From Chloroflexota bacterium (GTDB lineage: Bacteria > Chloroflexota > Anaerolineae > UBA2200): 64,000 bases of DNA. Where the stretch lies: assembly GCA_014360755.1 (NCBI GenBank), contig JACIWX010000005.1, positions 141,529-205,528 on the forward strand. The letters are read 5' to 3'. Positions 1-8,338 of this stretch are shown in pieces (the first letter of the stretch is position 1; each line of letters begins with the position of its first letter). Position numbers and translations under genes: made by a program. Below the pieces are notes generated by a model. That model made no database searches. It saw only the letters and a program-made list of their open reading frames with translations, and was not told the DNA's origin.

Positions 1-43
1 AATCCAAAGGCTTTTGTAGTGCCCCCAATGGGGTTGGGTGCAT

Positions 44-73
44 TTGACAATACGTGCCAGAAATGGCTATAAT
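44..73 (+). promoter_or_regulatory. Consensus sigma-70-type promoter of the rpmH operon
   Basis: TTGACA (44-49) and TATAAT (68-73) are both perfect consensus hexamers, separated by 18 bp. They lie about 32 bp upstream of the rpmH start codon. This is probably the main promoter for the rpmH-rnpA-yidD block. Confidence 0.85.
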
Positions 74-105
74 TGCCTGTATTTTAACCATAGGAAGGTA
101 GGAGT

Positions 106-243
106 ATGCCAAAGAGGACGTATCAACCCAAGAGACTGCACCGTCAGAAAGTGCATGGATTCCGCGCCCGTATGAGCACGAAGGGTGGTCGGCGCGTGTT
201 AAAGGCGCGTCGTCTGAAGGGGCGCAAGCGGATTTCCATTTGA
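106..243 (+). CDS. rpmH: 50S ribosomal protein L34
   Basis: This 45-residue, highly basic protein is too short for the ORF track. It reads [19 protein letters not shown] and ends in KGRKRISI, the standard L34 pattern of a PKRTYQP start followed by [16 protein letters not shown]34 is a structural protein of the large ribosomal subunit. The start ATG follows a purine-rich Shine-Dalgarno sequence (GGAAGGTAGGAG). It is first in the conserved rpmH-rnpA-yidD-yidC-jag order found near bacterial origins, and rnpA follows about 57 bp downstream. Identification is secure. Confidence 0.97.
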   Translation: MPKRTYQPKRLHRQKVHGFRARMSTKGGRRVLKARRLKGRKRISI

Positions 244-300
244 TTTGCTAAGGTGGATAGGGCGTGAACACGGGGCGCGATGGTTTTGGAGCATTCCAGC

Positions 301-666
301 ATGAACAGACGCTATCGCCTGGCTCACAGGAAGCAATTTCAACGTGTACGGCGCCAGGGACGTTCTTGGTCTCACCCATTGCTGGTGCTCCTCGCCGCCG
401 AAAACGATTTGTCCTACAGTCGCTTTGGCTTTTTAGTGAGCAAGCGTATTGGCAAGGCAGTGGTACGCAATCGTGTGAAGCGTTTGATGCGTGAAGCAAT
501 GCGTATGCGCCTGCACGAGGTTGCTGCGGGATGGGATATTCTATTGATTGCCCGCACACCCATCGTGGAAGCAGATTTCTGGCGCATTGGTGAAGCCTTG
601 GATTCTTTGCTCCAGCGGGCTGGCTTGAAGACAAAGCCTGTACAAACAACGGATGTGGCCCAGTGA
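301..666 (+). CDS. rnpA: Ribonuclease P protein component
   Basis: RnpA is the basic protein cofactor of RNase P, which binds the RNA subunit and pre-tRNA 5' leaders. The family signature is visible as the [18 protein letters not shown] helix in the middle of the protein, and [16 protein letters not shown] is a typical N-terminus. I chose ATG 301 (121 residues) because GGAG lies about 9 bp upstream. The ORF-track ATG at 280 adds seven residues of no family character. The stop overlaps the GTG start of yidD, implying translational coupling. Confidence 0.95.
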   Translation: MNRRYRLAHRKQFQRVRRQGRSWSHPLLVLLAAENDLSYSRFGFLVSKRIGKAVVRNRVKRLMREAMRMRLHEVAAGWDILLIARTPIVEADFWRIGEALDSLLQRAGLKTKPVQTTDVAQ

Positions 667-872
667 AGCAGATTGTTTTAGCCTTGATCAAGTTTTATCA
701 AAAACATATTTCGTCTGCTTTGCCTCCTTCATGCCGTTTTGTGCCCTCGTGTTCCCAGTACGCGTATGAAGCGATTGCGCGGTATGGTTTGTGGCGCGGA
801 GGTTGGATGGCAATCAGGCGTCTCAGCCGTTGCCATCCATTGAACCCAGGAGGTTATGATCCGGTACCTTGA
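663..872 (+). CDS. yidD: Membrane protein insertion efficiency factor YidD
   Basis: This 69-residue protein of the YidD (UPF0161) family is thought to assist YidC-dependent membrane insertion. The signature is the Cys-containing core [15 protein letters not shown] followed by [14 protein letters not shown]. An N-terminal amphipathic helix ([12 protein letters not shown]) would contact the membrane. The GTG start overlaps the rnpA stop. The position between rnpA and yidC matches the classic order, although here a lipoprotein gene intervenes before yidC. Confidence 0.95.
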   Translation: MKQIVLALIKFYQKHISSALPPSCRFVPSCSQYAYEAIARYGLWRGGWMAIRRLSRCHPLNPGGYDPVP

Positions 873-913
873 TGCATGTGTGCCGTGAAATTACACAAGG
901 AGGGGCTTGTTCT

Positions 914-1987
914 TTGAAAACCTTGCATGCGAAAGTTATCCTTATCTTTGTACTTGTCACGCTGGTGGCTGCACTAGGAGGCTGTGCTCCCACAGCCACA
1001 GTACCGGCCTGGTCTAGCGTAACTGTTGCCGGAGGAATTGTATACACGGGTGGGCAAGCAGGACGCGTGTATGCGCTGGATGCTACCAATGGCGTCGAGA
1101 TTTGGCAATACCCGCCCTCATCTGAGAAGGCAGTCGGCCCATTGTATGCCGCACCTGTGTTGCTGGAAGATACCCTTTATATTGGTTCCCACGACAACAA
1201 TCTCTATGCTCTTGATGCCAACACTGGTTCGCTGCGCTGGAAATTCAGTACGAATGGCTATATTTTGGCCGAGGTTTCTGTTTCCGATGGCTTGTTGTAC
1301 CTTGCTTCCAGCGATCACAAGATCTATGCGCTGGAAGCAAAAAGCGGATTGAAAAAATGGGAGTTTGCCACCCGTAACTGGGTTTGGGCTCGCCCGGTAG
1401 TAGCCAATGATAGGGTGTATGTAGCCTCTTTCGATCACCGACTTTATTGTTTGGACGCAATTACTGGCCAGAAACTATGGGATTTTCAGGCTGGTGGTGC
1501 CTTTGCAGGCAGCCCTGTAGTGGCTGGCGATACGGTTTACTGTGGAGCGTTTGATGGCAAAGTGTATGCCCTGGAAGCGAGCAGCGGTACTGTACGCTGG
1601 CAGTTTCAAACCGGCCACTGGGTGTGGGCTGGTCCACTAGTTATGGAGAAAGTGGTCTATGTCGGATCACTGGACAGAAGACTCTATGCTTTGGACGCGG
1701 TTACGGGTGCGAAATTCTGGGATTTTGCGGCGGATGGCTTGATCCGGGCTACACCCGCTTATGCGAATGGCTTGTTGTATGTTGGCACGGATAGCGGTGT
1801 GTTGCATGCTCTGGATGCTAGCACTGGGCAGCAAAAATGGGTTTTTAAGGCGGATCAGGCTATGCTCACCTCGCCAGTGGTGTACGATGGCACAGTATAT
1901 GTGAGCGTTCTTGGTGACATGATCTATGCATTGGACGCTGAAACAGGCGTTCAACGTTGGAGCGTGACTCCAAGCAAGAGAAAATAG
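914..1987 (+). CDS. PQQ-repeat beta-propeller lipoprotein
   Basis: This predicted lipoprotein has a hydrophobic signal segment ending in the lipobox LGGC at about residue 24. It is followed by eight copies of a PQQ-like repeat of the form (Y/H)xLDAxTGxxxW (for example YALDANTGSLRWKF), which would fold as an eight-bladed propeller. The architecture resembles BamB but a BamB role is not demonstrated. I moved the start from TTG 869 to TTG 914 because AAGGAGG lies 10 bp upstream and the signal peptide then begins with MKTLHAK. It is inserted between yidD and yidC, so a role in envelope protein assembly is a guess from position only. The ligand is unknown. Confidence 0.8.
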   Translation: MKTLHAKVILIFVLVTLVAALGGCAPTATVPAWSSVTVAGGIVYTGGQAGRVYALDATNGVEIWQYPPSSEKAVGPLYAAPVLLEDTLYIGSHDNNLYALDANTGSLRWKFSTNGYILAEVSVSDGLLYLASSDHKIYALEAKSGLKKWEFATRNWVWARPVVANDRVYVASFDHRLYCLDAITGQKLWDFQAGGAFAGSPVVAGDTVYCGAFDGKVYALEASSGTVRWQFQTGHWVWAGPLVMEKVVYVGSLDRRLYALDAVTGAKFWDFAADGLIRATPAYANGLLYVGTDSGVLHALDASTGQQKWVFKADQAMLTSPVVYDGTVYVSVLGDMIYALDAETGVQRWSVTPSKRK

Positions 1988-2000
1988 GAGGTCCTCTCAA

Positions 2001-2789
2001 GTGGGTCAGATTTGGAATGCAGTGATTTTTGAGCCAATGTTGAATGGCTTGCTCTTTTTGTATTCGCTGCTGGGTCGGAATTTTGGCTTCAGCGTGGTCG
2101 TCTTTACCGTGCTGGTACGGGTACTGACTCTGCCCATTACGATGCAGCAAATGCGCTCGGCAAAGGCCAGCCAGGAACTTCAACCCAAACTGCAAGAACT
2201 GCAGAAAAAGTACAAAGACAATCGCGAAAAACTGGCTGAAGAGCAAATGAAATTGTATAAGGAATCTGGCGTCAATCCCCTTGGTTGTCTGGTGCCAACT
2301 CTGATTCAACTGCCTATCTGGATTGGATTATACCAATCCATCATCAATGCCTTGCCTGATAACCCATTGCAGTTGCTTAACCTGGCTCGACATATCTATC
2401 CACAATTCCCGCTTTTGTCGAGCCTGGTGCCGCTGAATCCGCGGTTCCTTTGGTTGCACCTGGGGCGGCCGGATCCGTACTACATTGTTCCTATTTTGGT
2501 TGTTGCTACCATGTGGGTCCAACAGAAGATGATGGCTGCTCCTACGGCTGATCCCCAGCAGCAGGCCATGAACCAAAGCATGGAGCTTATGATGCCGATG
2601 ATGTTTGGCATCATTACCTTGCAATTGGCTTCAGGATTGGGTCTGTATTTTGTTGCAACCAACGTCGTAGGCATTATTCAGCAGTATTTTGTCAGCGGGT
2701 GGGGCGCACTGGCTACTCTATTCAGCGGGCAGGCTGGGCCCGCTGGTGCAGCTCCGCCAAAAGGTAAGGGCTATGGCCGAAAGAAGTAG
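2001..2789 (+). CDS. yidC: Membrane protein insertase YidC/Oxa1
   Basis: YidC inserts and folds inner-membrane proteins. This 262-residue form lacks the large periplasmic domain of proteobacterial YidC, as is usual in monoderm and Chloroflexota proteins. An N-terminal membrane segment (about 12-45) leads to a charged cytoplasmic coiled hairpin (QELQPKLQELQKKYK). Several further hydrophobic segments follow, including LIQLPIWIGLYQSI. The C-tail is basic (PPKGKGYGRKK), typical of ribosome-binding forms. The GTG start is preceded by TAGGAGGT. The 3' end overlaps jag by 17 bp, so the two are probably co-translated. Confidence 0.95.
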   Translation: MGQIWNAVIFEPMLNGLLFLYSLLGRNFGFSVVVFTVLVRVLTLPITMQQMRSAKASQELQPKLQELQKKYKDNREKLAEEQMKLYKESGVNPLGCLVPTLIQLPIWIGLYQSIINALPDNPLQLLNLARHIYPQFPLLSSLVPLNPRFLWLHLGRPDPYYIVPILVVATMWVQQKMMAAPTADPQQQAMNQSMELMMPMMFGIITLQLASGLGLYFVATNVVGIIQQYFVSGWGALATLFSGQAGPAGAAPPKGKGYGRKK

Positions 2790-3543
2790 AAGTATTGAGG
2801 TCAGCGCACGGACTGTTGACGAGGCTGTGCTCAAGGCATTACAGCAACTAGGCTTGAGCCAGGATGAGGTTACGGTAGAAGTGATCAAGCCAGGGAGCCG
2901 TGGCTTGTTGGGCTTGGGCGGTGAAGACGCAGTCGTTAGGGTAACGGCTAAAGAGTTGCCGGGGACAGCAGAGGAAGGGGTCTCAGAACAGCCGCCCTCA
3001 GCCATGCAGGAAGAGCCTATGCCTCCGGCTGCGCCGCAGAAGGCTCAGACAGAGGGAATTGCCGCGGAACAAGAAACGCTGGCTCAGCTGGGCAGCGAGG
3101 TATTGCAGACCTTGCTTCACTATATGGGCCTTCAAGCAAAAGTTACCCAAGAAGAAGCGCCAGCAGAAATTCAGGCCGAGTCTCCTACGGTGGCATTCAA
3201 TATCAGTGGCACTGATTTGGGGGTGCTGATTGGCCGGCGAGGGGAGACCCTGCGTGATTTGCAGTATTTGACCTGCTTGCTGATCAGTCGCCGGACACAG
3301 TACTGGCCGAATGTGATGGTGGATGTAGAGCATTATAAATCGCGCCGGCAGAAATCATTGATTGACCTAGCGCGGCGCATGGCTAATAAAGTGCGCATCA
3401 CTGCGCAGCCAGTATCTTTGGAGCCAATGCCCGCGTATGAGCGGCGTATTATACATTTGGCTTTGCGTGATGATCCGGATGTCTTCACAGAGAGCGTGGG
3501 TCAGGATGAGAAACGAAAAGTAGTCATCCTGCCCAAGAAATGA
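2773..3543 (+). CDS. khpB: RNA-binding protein KhpB (Jag, SpoIIIJ-associated)
   Basis: This 256-residue protein shows the three Jag domains in order. The Jag-N domain is at about 1-50 (IEVSARTVDEAVLKALQQLG). A Pro/Glu-rich linker follows. A KH domain with GVLIGRRGETLRDLQYL is near 150-185, and a C-terminal R3H domain contains RRIIHLALRDDPDV. KhpB binds RNA and, with KhpA, affects cell elongation and division in Gram-positives. Its partner khpA is also in this window at 34889. ATG 2773 is chosen over the track start because the Jag-N domain begins there. It overlaps yidC, as is common. Confidence 0.93.
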   Translation: MAERSRSIEVSARTVDEAVLKALQQLGLSQDEVTVEVIKPGSRGLLGLGGEDAVVRVTAKELPGTAEEGVSEQPPSAMQEEPMPPAAPQKAQTEGIAAEQETLAQLGSEVLQTLLHYMGLQAKVTQEEAPAEIQAESPTVAFNISGTDLGVLIGRRGETLRDLQYLTCLLISRRTQYWPNVMVDVEHYKSRRQKSLIDLARRMANKVRITAQPVSLEPMPAYERRIIHLALRDDPDVFTESVGQDEKRKVVILPKK

Positions 3544-3587
3544 TCCCTTCTTGTGTGGCGTTGGTATCACAATCCGAGACGGGGTAT

Positions 3588-4436
3588 ATGGCGAAATCCC
3601 CTGATTTTCTGGCTATTGGGCATGTGACGAAGGATTTGTTGCCAGGCGGTAACTATACTATTGGGGGGACAGCAACCTATGCAGCGCTTACGGCACAACG
3701 ACTGGGCCTTTCGGTGGCTGTCCTCACCAGTGCTCCGCCTGATCTGGATCTCTCCAATGCCTTGCCGCACATTGCTTGGCATATCGTCCCTTCCGAGGTT
3801 GCCACAACTTTTGAGAATATCTATGAAGGGCAGAAACGTCGTCAGTTTGTGCACGGCATAGCCAGTCCTTTAAAAGCAGCGCATCTTCCCCTGGCCTGGA
3901 AACAGCCGGCGATCGTTCTGCTCTGCCCGTTGGTATGCGAACTGGACTTGGATTGGGTCGGGGTGTTTCCTGAGGCCATCGTAGGAGTCACTCCTCAAGG
4001 TTGGATGCGGCAGTGGGATAAACGGGGACAAGTCATGGCGAGGGCGTGGACAGAGGCTCCGCAGATCCTGCCCAATATAGAGGTGCTGGTGTACAGCGAA
4101 GAGGATGTCGCTTGTGATGAGGTAGTGATTCGGCGTTATGCCGAACTGACCAAGATCGCAGTGGTTACCCGTGGTTGGCGTGGAGCGACCGTGTTTTACA
4201 ATGGCGTAGCGCGCGACTTTCCGGCGTTTCGTGCCAAGGAAGTGGATCCCACCGGAGCAGGGGATGTCTTTGCAGCAGCCTTTCTCATACGGTTGAAGGA
4301 AACAGGCGATCCATTCCAAGCCGCGCCCTTTGCCAATTGTGCAGCCTCTTTCTCTATTGAGGGACAAGGGACGAGTACTATCCCGACCAGGCAGCAAGTG
4401 GAAGAACGCCTGCGCTTTGGCGAGCTGTACACGTGA
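3588..4436 (+). CDS. PfkB-family carbohydrate/nucleoside kinase
   Basis: This is a ribokinase-like sugar or nucleoside kinase. The N-terminal substrate lid region FLAIGHVTKDLLPGG and the C-terminal signature DPTGAGDVFAAAFL with the catalytic Asp and anion hole are clear. The protein is 282 residues, a little short for the family. The substrate cannot be read from the sequence. I prefer ATG 3588, which has GGGG five bases upstream and gives a family-like N-terminus. ATG 3540 overlaps the jag stop and would add 16 residues. The gene sits between jag and parA, which often adjoin in other genomes. Confidence 0.85.
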   Translation: MAKSPDFLAIGHVTKDLLPGGNYTIGGTATYAALTAQRLGLSVAVLTSAPPDLDLSNALPHIAWHIVPSEVATTFENIYEGQKRRQFVHGIASPLKAAHLPLAWKQPAIVLLCPLVCELDLDWVGVFPEAIVGVTPQGWMRQWDKRGQVMARAWTEAPQILPNIEVLVYSEEDVACDEVVIRRYAELTKIAVVTRGWRGATVFYNGVARDFPAFRAKEVDPTGAGDVFAAAFLIRLKETGDPFQAAPFANCAASFSIEGQGTSTIPTRQQVEERLRFGELYT

Positions 4437-4446
4437 GAAGAGGGAT

Positions 4447-5208
4447 ATGAGCCGGGTTTACGCGGTGGCGAATCAGAAGGGGGGAGTGGGCAAAACCACG
4501 ACGGTGGTCAATGTAGGCGCATACTTGGCTGCCGCTGACAAGCGGGTTTTATTGATTGACATTGACCCCCAAGCCAATGCGACTAGCAGCCTGGGCATTG
4601 ATAAAAACGCCTTGCGACGTTCGATCTATGATGTCATCATTGCGGGCAAGCCATTGCAAAGCGTGCTCCTGCTGACCAAGCGCGTCGGGCTTGATCTTGT
4701 TCCCTCTGCTCCAGCTCTGGCTGGGGCAGAGATCGAGTTAGTGAACATGATGGCAAGGGAGCATCGCCTGAGAAATGCGTTGGCTTCCATCCGTGACCGC
4801 TATGACTATGTCTTCATTGATTGCCCACCTAGCCTTGGCTTGCTCACGGTCAATGCCTTAGCTGCTGCTGATGAAGTCATTATTCCTGTACAATGTGAGT
4901 ACCTACCGATGGAAGGCTTGGCACAACTGTTGCACACTATTGAACTGGTGCGCATCAATCTCAATCCCTCTTTGGGCATCAGGGGGCTACTGATGACTAT
5001 GTACGATGCACGCACCAGCTTGGCTCAGCAGGTTGTAGAAGAAGTGCGTCGCCACTTTCCTGATAAAACTTTCCAAACGATTGTTCCACGCAGCGTGCGC
5101 TTGAGTGAAGCACCAAGTTATGGCGAGCCAATTGTGGATTATGCACCGCATTCTCCAGGGGGAATGGCTTATCAAGCGTTAGCGCATGAGATTATGAACA
5201 GCAATTGA
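4447..5208 (+). CDS. parA: Chromosome-partitioning ATPase ParA (Soj)
   Basis: This 253-residue ParA/MinD-type ATPase acts with ParB in origin segregation. It begins MSRVYAVANQKGGVGKTTTV, the deviant Walker A motif including the signature lysine. DIDPQANATSSLG and YVFIDCPPSLGLLTVNAL (Walker B) follow. The C-terminus carries VPRSVRLSEAPSYGEPI, typical of chromosomal Soj proteins. The track ORF starts 39 codons too early; ATG 4447 with GAGAAGAGGG upstream is the family start. parB follows 50 bp downstream, confirming the par operon. Confidence 0.96.
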   Translation: MSRVYAVANQKGGVGKTTTVVNVGAYLAAADKRVLLIDIDPQANATSSLGIDKNALRRSIYDVIIAGKPLQSVLLLTKRVGLDLVPSAPALAGAEIELVNMMAREHRLRNALASIRDRYDYVFIDCPPSLGLLTVNALAAADEVIIPVQCEYLPMEGLAQLLHTIELVRINLNPSLGIRGLLMTMYDARTSLAQQVVEEVRRHFPDKTFQTIVPRSVRLSEAPSYGEPIVDYAPHSPGGMAYQALAHEIMNSN

Positions 5209-5258
5209 TCTGCTCCCTGAACCACGACTTGACGGCGGGGGCTAGTTAGGGGGATGCT

Positions 5259-6128
5259 ATGAGCAGCAAGCGGCGAGGTTTGGGCAAGGGACTGGGCGCT
5301 TTGATCCCCGGAGCAGAAGTACCGCTGGGGCTGATTGAGGTTCGAGTGGATGACATCACCGCAAATCCACGCCAACCTAGGTATGACGTCAGCTCAGAAA
5401 GCCTGCAAGAATTGGCTGCTTCTATTCGCGAGTATGGAGTGCTCCAGCCGCTCATTGTTACCGAGATAGAACCAACCGAAGCGACTGGAGGACCACGCTA
5501 TCAACTCATCGCTGGTGAGAGGCGTTGGCGTGCGGCTATGTTGGCAGGGCTTGAAGTTGTCCCGGTGTTGGTCAAGGAAACTACGCCCCAAGAGACACTG
5601 GAACTAGCCCTCGTCGAGAACATTCAGCGCGCAGACTTGAATCCCTTAGAGGAAGCCAATGCCTACCGTCAATTGATGGAGGAGTTTGGGCTGACACAAG
5701 AACAAGTAGCCGAGCGTGTAGGCCGCAGCCGCGTTAGTGTGACCAATGCGCTGCGTTTGCTGCGCTTGCCTGAGGAAATCAAAGATGCGCTCTTATCTAA
5801 CCGCATTAGCGAGGGGCATGCGCGGGCTTTATTGGGGCTAACAGAGGAGCATCTGCAACTGCGGGTACTGCGTGCCATCGAAAAAGGAGGGCTTTCCGTT
5901 CGGCAGACCGAAGAACTCGTGAGACGCTTGGCAGCGGGTGCACAGGTACAAAAGAAAGCAGCGGCGCAGCAGACACCCGAGACGCGCGCCTTGGAAGACC
6001 GTTTCGCGAGAGCGTTAGGAACCAAGGTGAACCTTTACCGCAGCAAACGCGGGGGAAAACTCGTGATTCATTTCTTCTCAGAGGAAGAGTTGCAAACTTT
6101 GTACGATCGGATTGTGGGTGAAGAATAG
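5259..6128 (+). CDS. parB: Chromosome-partitioning protein ParB (Spo0J)
   Basis: ParB is the parS-binding CTP switch protein of chromosome segregation. The protein starts KRRGLGKGLGALIPG, the ParA-stimulating N-terminus. The ParB/Sulfiredoxin domain contains NPRQPR and GERRWRAAMLAGL (CTP-binding). A helix-turn-helix follows (EQVAERVGRSRVSVTNALRLL). A C-terminal dimerisation segment includes GTKVNLYRSKRGGKLVIHFFS. At 289 residues it is normal length. No canonical 16-bp parS was found by eye in the window. Confidence 0.96.
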   Translation: MSSKRRGLGKGLGALIPGAEVPLGLIEVRVDDITANPRQPRYDVSSESLQELAASIREYGVLQPLIVTEIEPTEATGGPRYQLIAGERRWRAAMLAGLEVVPVLVKETTPQETLELALVENIQRADLNPLEEANAYRQLMEEFGLTQEQVAERVGRSRVSVTNALRLLRLPEEIKDALLSNRISEGHARALLGLTEEHLQLRVLRAIEKGGLSVRQTEELVRRLAAGAQVQKKAAAQQTPETRALEDRFARALGTKVNLYRSKRGGKLVIHFFSEEELQTLYDRIVGEE

Positions 6129-6193
6129 CTAGCCTCGGATGGCAAGCAATTCACTTTCTCCCTATCTCTCTAGATGATGCAGGCAATCGATGC

Positions 6194-6568
6194 TCAGTCT
6201 CTGTGTTTGCTCTCTTCTCCGATGAACAGGCTCATAAGGAAACTGACGATACTGATAACCAGTGCACCCCAGAATGCAGAGCCGAATCCCTTGACATAGA
6301 AGCTCACCCCGAACAGGCTTGCCAGTTGTGTGGCGAGCCATAGCATCACCCCGTTAATCACCAAGATGAACAGCCCCATGGTGAGCACAATCAGCGGGCA
6401 ACTTAGCAAGGTCAGGATAGGACGCACAAACGCGTTCACTAAGCCAAAGATGAGCGCCATGCCGGCTAATGTCTGCCATCCCCCCTCATAAGAGATGCCT
6501 GGCACCAGGCGCACGGCTGCATATAACGCGATACCAGTGATCAACCACCGTAGCAAAAATCGTTTCAA
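6194..6568 (-). CDS. Phage-holin-family-4 type small membrane protein (YvlD-like)
   Basis: This 124-residue protein has about four hydrophobic helices and matches the family annotated phage holin family 4 / YvlD. Hallmarks are the N-terminal RWLITGIALYAAVRLVPGI, the middle FGLVNAFVRPILTLLSCPL and a final ALVISIVSFLMSLF. Despite the name, members are ordinary chromosomal proteins of unknown function with no phage link. It ends convergently with parB. The next gene upstream on the same strand is the acetyltransferase, 41 bp away, so the two may be co-transcribed. Confidence 0.85.
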   Translation of the reverse strand: MKRFLLRWLITGIALYAAVRLVPGISYEGGWQTLAGMALIFGLVNAFVRPILTLLSCPLIVLTMGLFILVINGVMLWLATQLASLFGVSFYVKGFGSAFWGALVISIVSFLMSLFIGEESKHRD

Positions 6569-6609
6569 GTTTCTCCTTTCTGATGTATCTCTCCATCGTG
6601 CTGCTTTGC

Positions 6610-7620
6610 CTATTCCTCAGGATGGCGCAGATGCAGCGCCATCTGATCCAAGAGGCGGAGGGTACGAAAACCACTTTTCAGGAATGCCTGCAGTGCCTCG
6701 GGATGCGAGGTAGAGACTGTGGATACAACTTCCCGCTCTGGGAAACGGCTCAGCCAATCTAATCCCGAAGCCAATAGTTCTTCCTCGATGATCCCGCGGT
6801 GATCTGGATGTACATGGATCTGTATATGATGCGCTGCCTTTGTGTATTGACCAGTTACTTGTAATAATGCGACTACTTGGCCGTTCTCTTCCAGAAGCCA
6901 CTCCTGGCTTTGGCGGAGGTACAGCAGATTGTCTAGCCAGCGCGCAAGCCTTCGTCGGATAGTAAGGCGGTAGTTACTGCTGAGGATAGGGCGGACTTTT
7001 TGCACAGCCTCTGGCGTTGCCACCCGGAGGAGCTCATAAACACGCGGCCAGTCTTTTGGATAGCGCTCTCGAAGTGCCAAGGTGGGTGTGGGCCATCGCT
7101 CCCTGTACTTGCCGGCAGGCAGGCTGAGTTCTGCTACAGTGTCATACACTTGGAATCCTAGCTCCTGGTACAATTGGCGAGCTGGAGCATTGTCTGTTTG
7201 CACTTCTAGGATGACCCATTGGGCGCCTTTTTGTTTCGCTTCTTGTATTGCCGCTTTCATCAATTGGCGGGCAATACCTCGCCCACGAAAATCAGGGTGT
7301 ACAGCGACATTGCTGATGCTCCAAAGGCTGTGCTGTTGGTTTTCGCGAGTGAGAGAGACATTGCCAACGAGTTGTCCTTCTGCAACCCAGACATAGCCAC
7401 GGAGAAAAGGCGAGAGCACGCGAAAAGAGGCATCGAAAATCCAGAGCAGTGGTCCTGCCCTTGCTAGATCCCTCATTTCACTTACAATGGGATTGGCAGT
7501 CAGATCAAGCTCCGGTTGGAAAGTTAGCTCGATGAGGTCGGCCAATGGCAGCAGGTCATATCGTATATCAAAGGGCCGTAATCCTGCTTTTAGCCTTTTC
7601 TGGGTATTCACCCGCACCAT
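6610..7620 (-). CDS. Two-domain GNAT-family N-acetyltransferase
   Basis: This 336-residue protein appears to have tandem GNAT folds. The first contains the acetyl-CoA pyrophosphate loop HPDFRGRGIARQLMKAA and the NxxARQLYQELGF motif. The second, near the C-terminus, has the degenerate loop HPDHRGIIEEELLASGLDW and PEALQAFLKSGF, so it may be structural. The substrate is unknown. The start was moved to ATG 7620 because AGGAG lies 8 bp upstream; the track start adds 17 residues. Repeat copy A lies about 95 bp upstream. Confidence 0.82.
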   Translation of the reverse strand: MVRVNTQKRLKAGLRPFDIRYDLLPLADLIELTFQPELDLTANPIVSEMRDLARAGPLLWIFDASFRVLSPFLRGYVWVAEGQLVGNVSLTRENQQHSLWSISNVAVHPDFRGRGIARQLMKAAIQEAKQKGAQWVILEVQTDNAPARQLYQELGFQVYDTVAELSLPAGKYRERWPTPTLALRERYPKDWPRVYELLRVATPEAVQKVRPILSSNYRLTIRRRLARWLDNLLYLRQSQEWLLEENGQVVALLQVTGQYTKAAHHIQIHVHPDHRGIIEEELLASGLDWLSRFPEREVVSTVSTSHPEALQAFLKSGFRTLRLLDQMALHLRHPEE

Positions 7621-7715
7621 TTGGGTAACTCCTGGTCGCATGCAGCACACACGGCTGTCCCTTTCACGCAATGAGAAAAACTCCGGTCTGTTTTTTCCCC
7701 AATTTCCTAAGACAA

Positions 7716-7916
7716 AGGGTGTTGAAAAAAGCCTTCCAATGTCATACTGAAACTTTGCCCTGAGCCTTGCCCTGAGCGAAGCGAAGGGAAAGCGAAGGGG
7801 AAGTGAAGCATCTCGCAGTGCTCGGGAAAATATGGCTAAAGTTGCGCGAGACCCCTTCGGTGTACTCAGGGCAGGCTTTTCGCTTCGCTCATGGTAACAA
7901 GATTTTCAACACTCTC
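7716..7916 (+). repeat. Dispersed MITE-like repeat, copy A (long form)
   Basis: The ends GGGTGTTGAAAA and TTTTCAACACTCTC form the terminal inverted repeat shared by all six copies. The interior carries GTGAAGCATCTCGCAGTGCTC and the loop AATATGGCTAAAGTTGCGCGAGA. This copy is about 201 bp because the left arm has an extra CCCTGAGCGAAGCGAAGGG-type segment. It is the most diverged copy. Confidence 0.85.
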
Positions 7917-8044
7917 TAAGGACATGTATCTACACGCCGCTTTTCTGCATATTACGGACATGCAGTGTTATAACCAAACTATGCAATTTGTCAAATCAGT
8001 GCTTTTACACATCGTAACATTTCATATACTAGTCTGCTACCAAT

Positions 8045-8073
8045 TTGACACAGATTGCATTTTGCTGTAAAAT
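8045..8073 (+). promoter_or_regulatory. Promoter-like element upstream of secreted protein gene
   Basis: TTGACA (8045-8050) and TAAAAT (8068-8073) are separated by 17 bp. The -35 box is perfect and the -10 box matches five of six. A transcript would have a leader of about 260 nt before ATG 8339. Confidence 0.55.
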
Positions 8074-8157
8074 ATCAACAAATGGATGCAGACGATGCAC
8101 TTACAAGGTGCAACAGGTGGGTTAGGCCTGAAGAGTATATACAATTGTGTTATTCAT

Positions 8158-8186
8158 TTGACACAAATTCGATATTCATGTACAGT
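8158..8186 (+). promoter_or_regulatory. Second promoter-like element upstream of secreted protein gene
   Basis: TTGACA (8158-8163) and TACAGT (8181-8186) are separated by 17 bp. The resulting leader would be about 145 nt. It may be an alternative promoter to the 8045 element. Confidence 0.45.
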
Positions 8187-8338
8187 AGCATTGAGAGCAC
8201 GTATGAAGCCGAATGGCAACATTGGATGGCTTTGGAGCGCATTCATGTACCCGATGCTAGCAGCACATCGTAACAATATGTGGCCGACTTCTCAGGAAGC
8301 CTAACACCATGGGATTACGATATAGGCGGAGGCCTAAT

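Larger units (their letters stand above)
7917..8338 (+). other. AT-rich intergenic leader with promoter-like sites
   Basis: About 420 bp lie between repeat copy A and the secreted protein gene. ORFs here (8055 and 8086) have no family character or strong ribosome-binding site and are not called. Two good promoter-like pairs are present at 8045-8073 and 8158-8186. Transcripts from them would carry 5' leaders of roughly 150-260 nt. No riboswitch was recognised. Confidence 0.5.

Noticed and set aside
1-40. Terminator-like CCCCAATGGGG at the left edge
   Set aside because: The stem is only four base pairs with no U tract; not supported.
1-6128. Possible oriC or parS near rpmH-parAB
   Set aside because: No cluster of TTATCCACA-type DnaA boxes and no match to the 16-bp parS TGTTTCACGTGAAACA was found by eye; CACGTG cores (for example near 4432) lack the flanking arms.
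6194-6568. Prophage remnant from the phage holin family name
   Set aside because: The family is chromosomal and no other phage genes, integrase or att-like sequences lie nearby.
8055-8304. Small ORFs of 72 residues between repeat A and the secreted protein gene
   Set aside because: Two overlapping frames of equal length, neither with a ribosome-binding site or recognisable motif.
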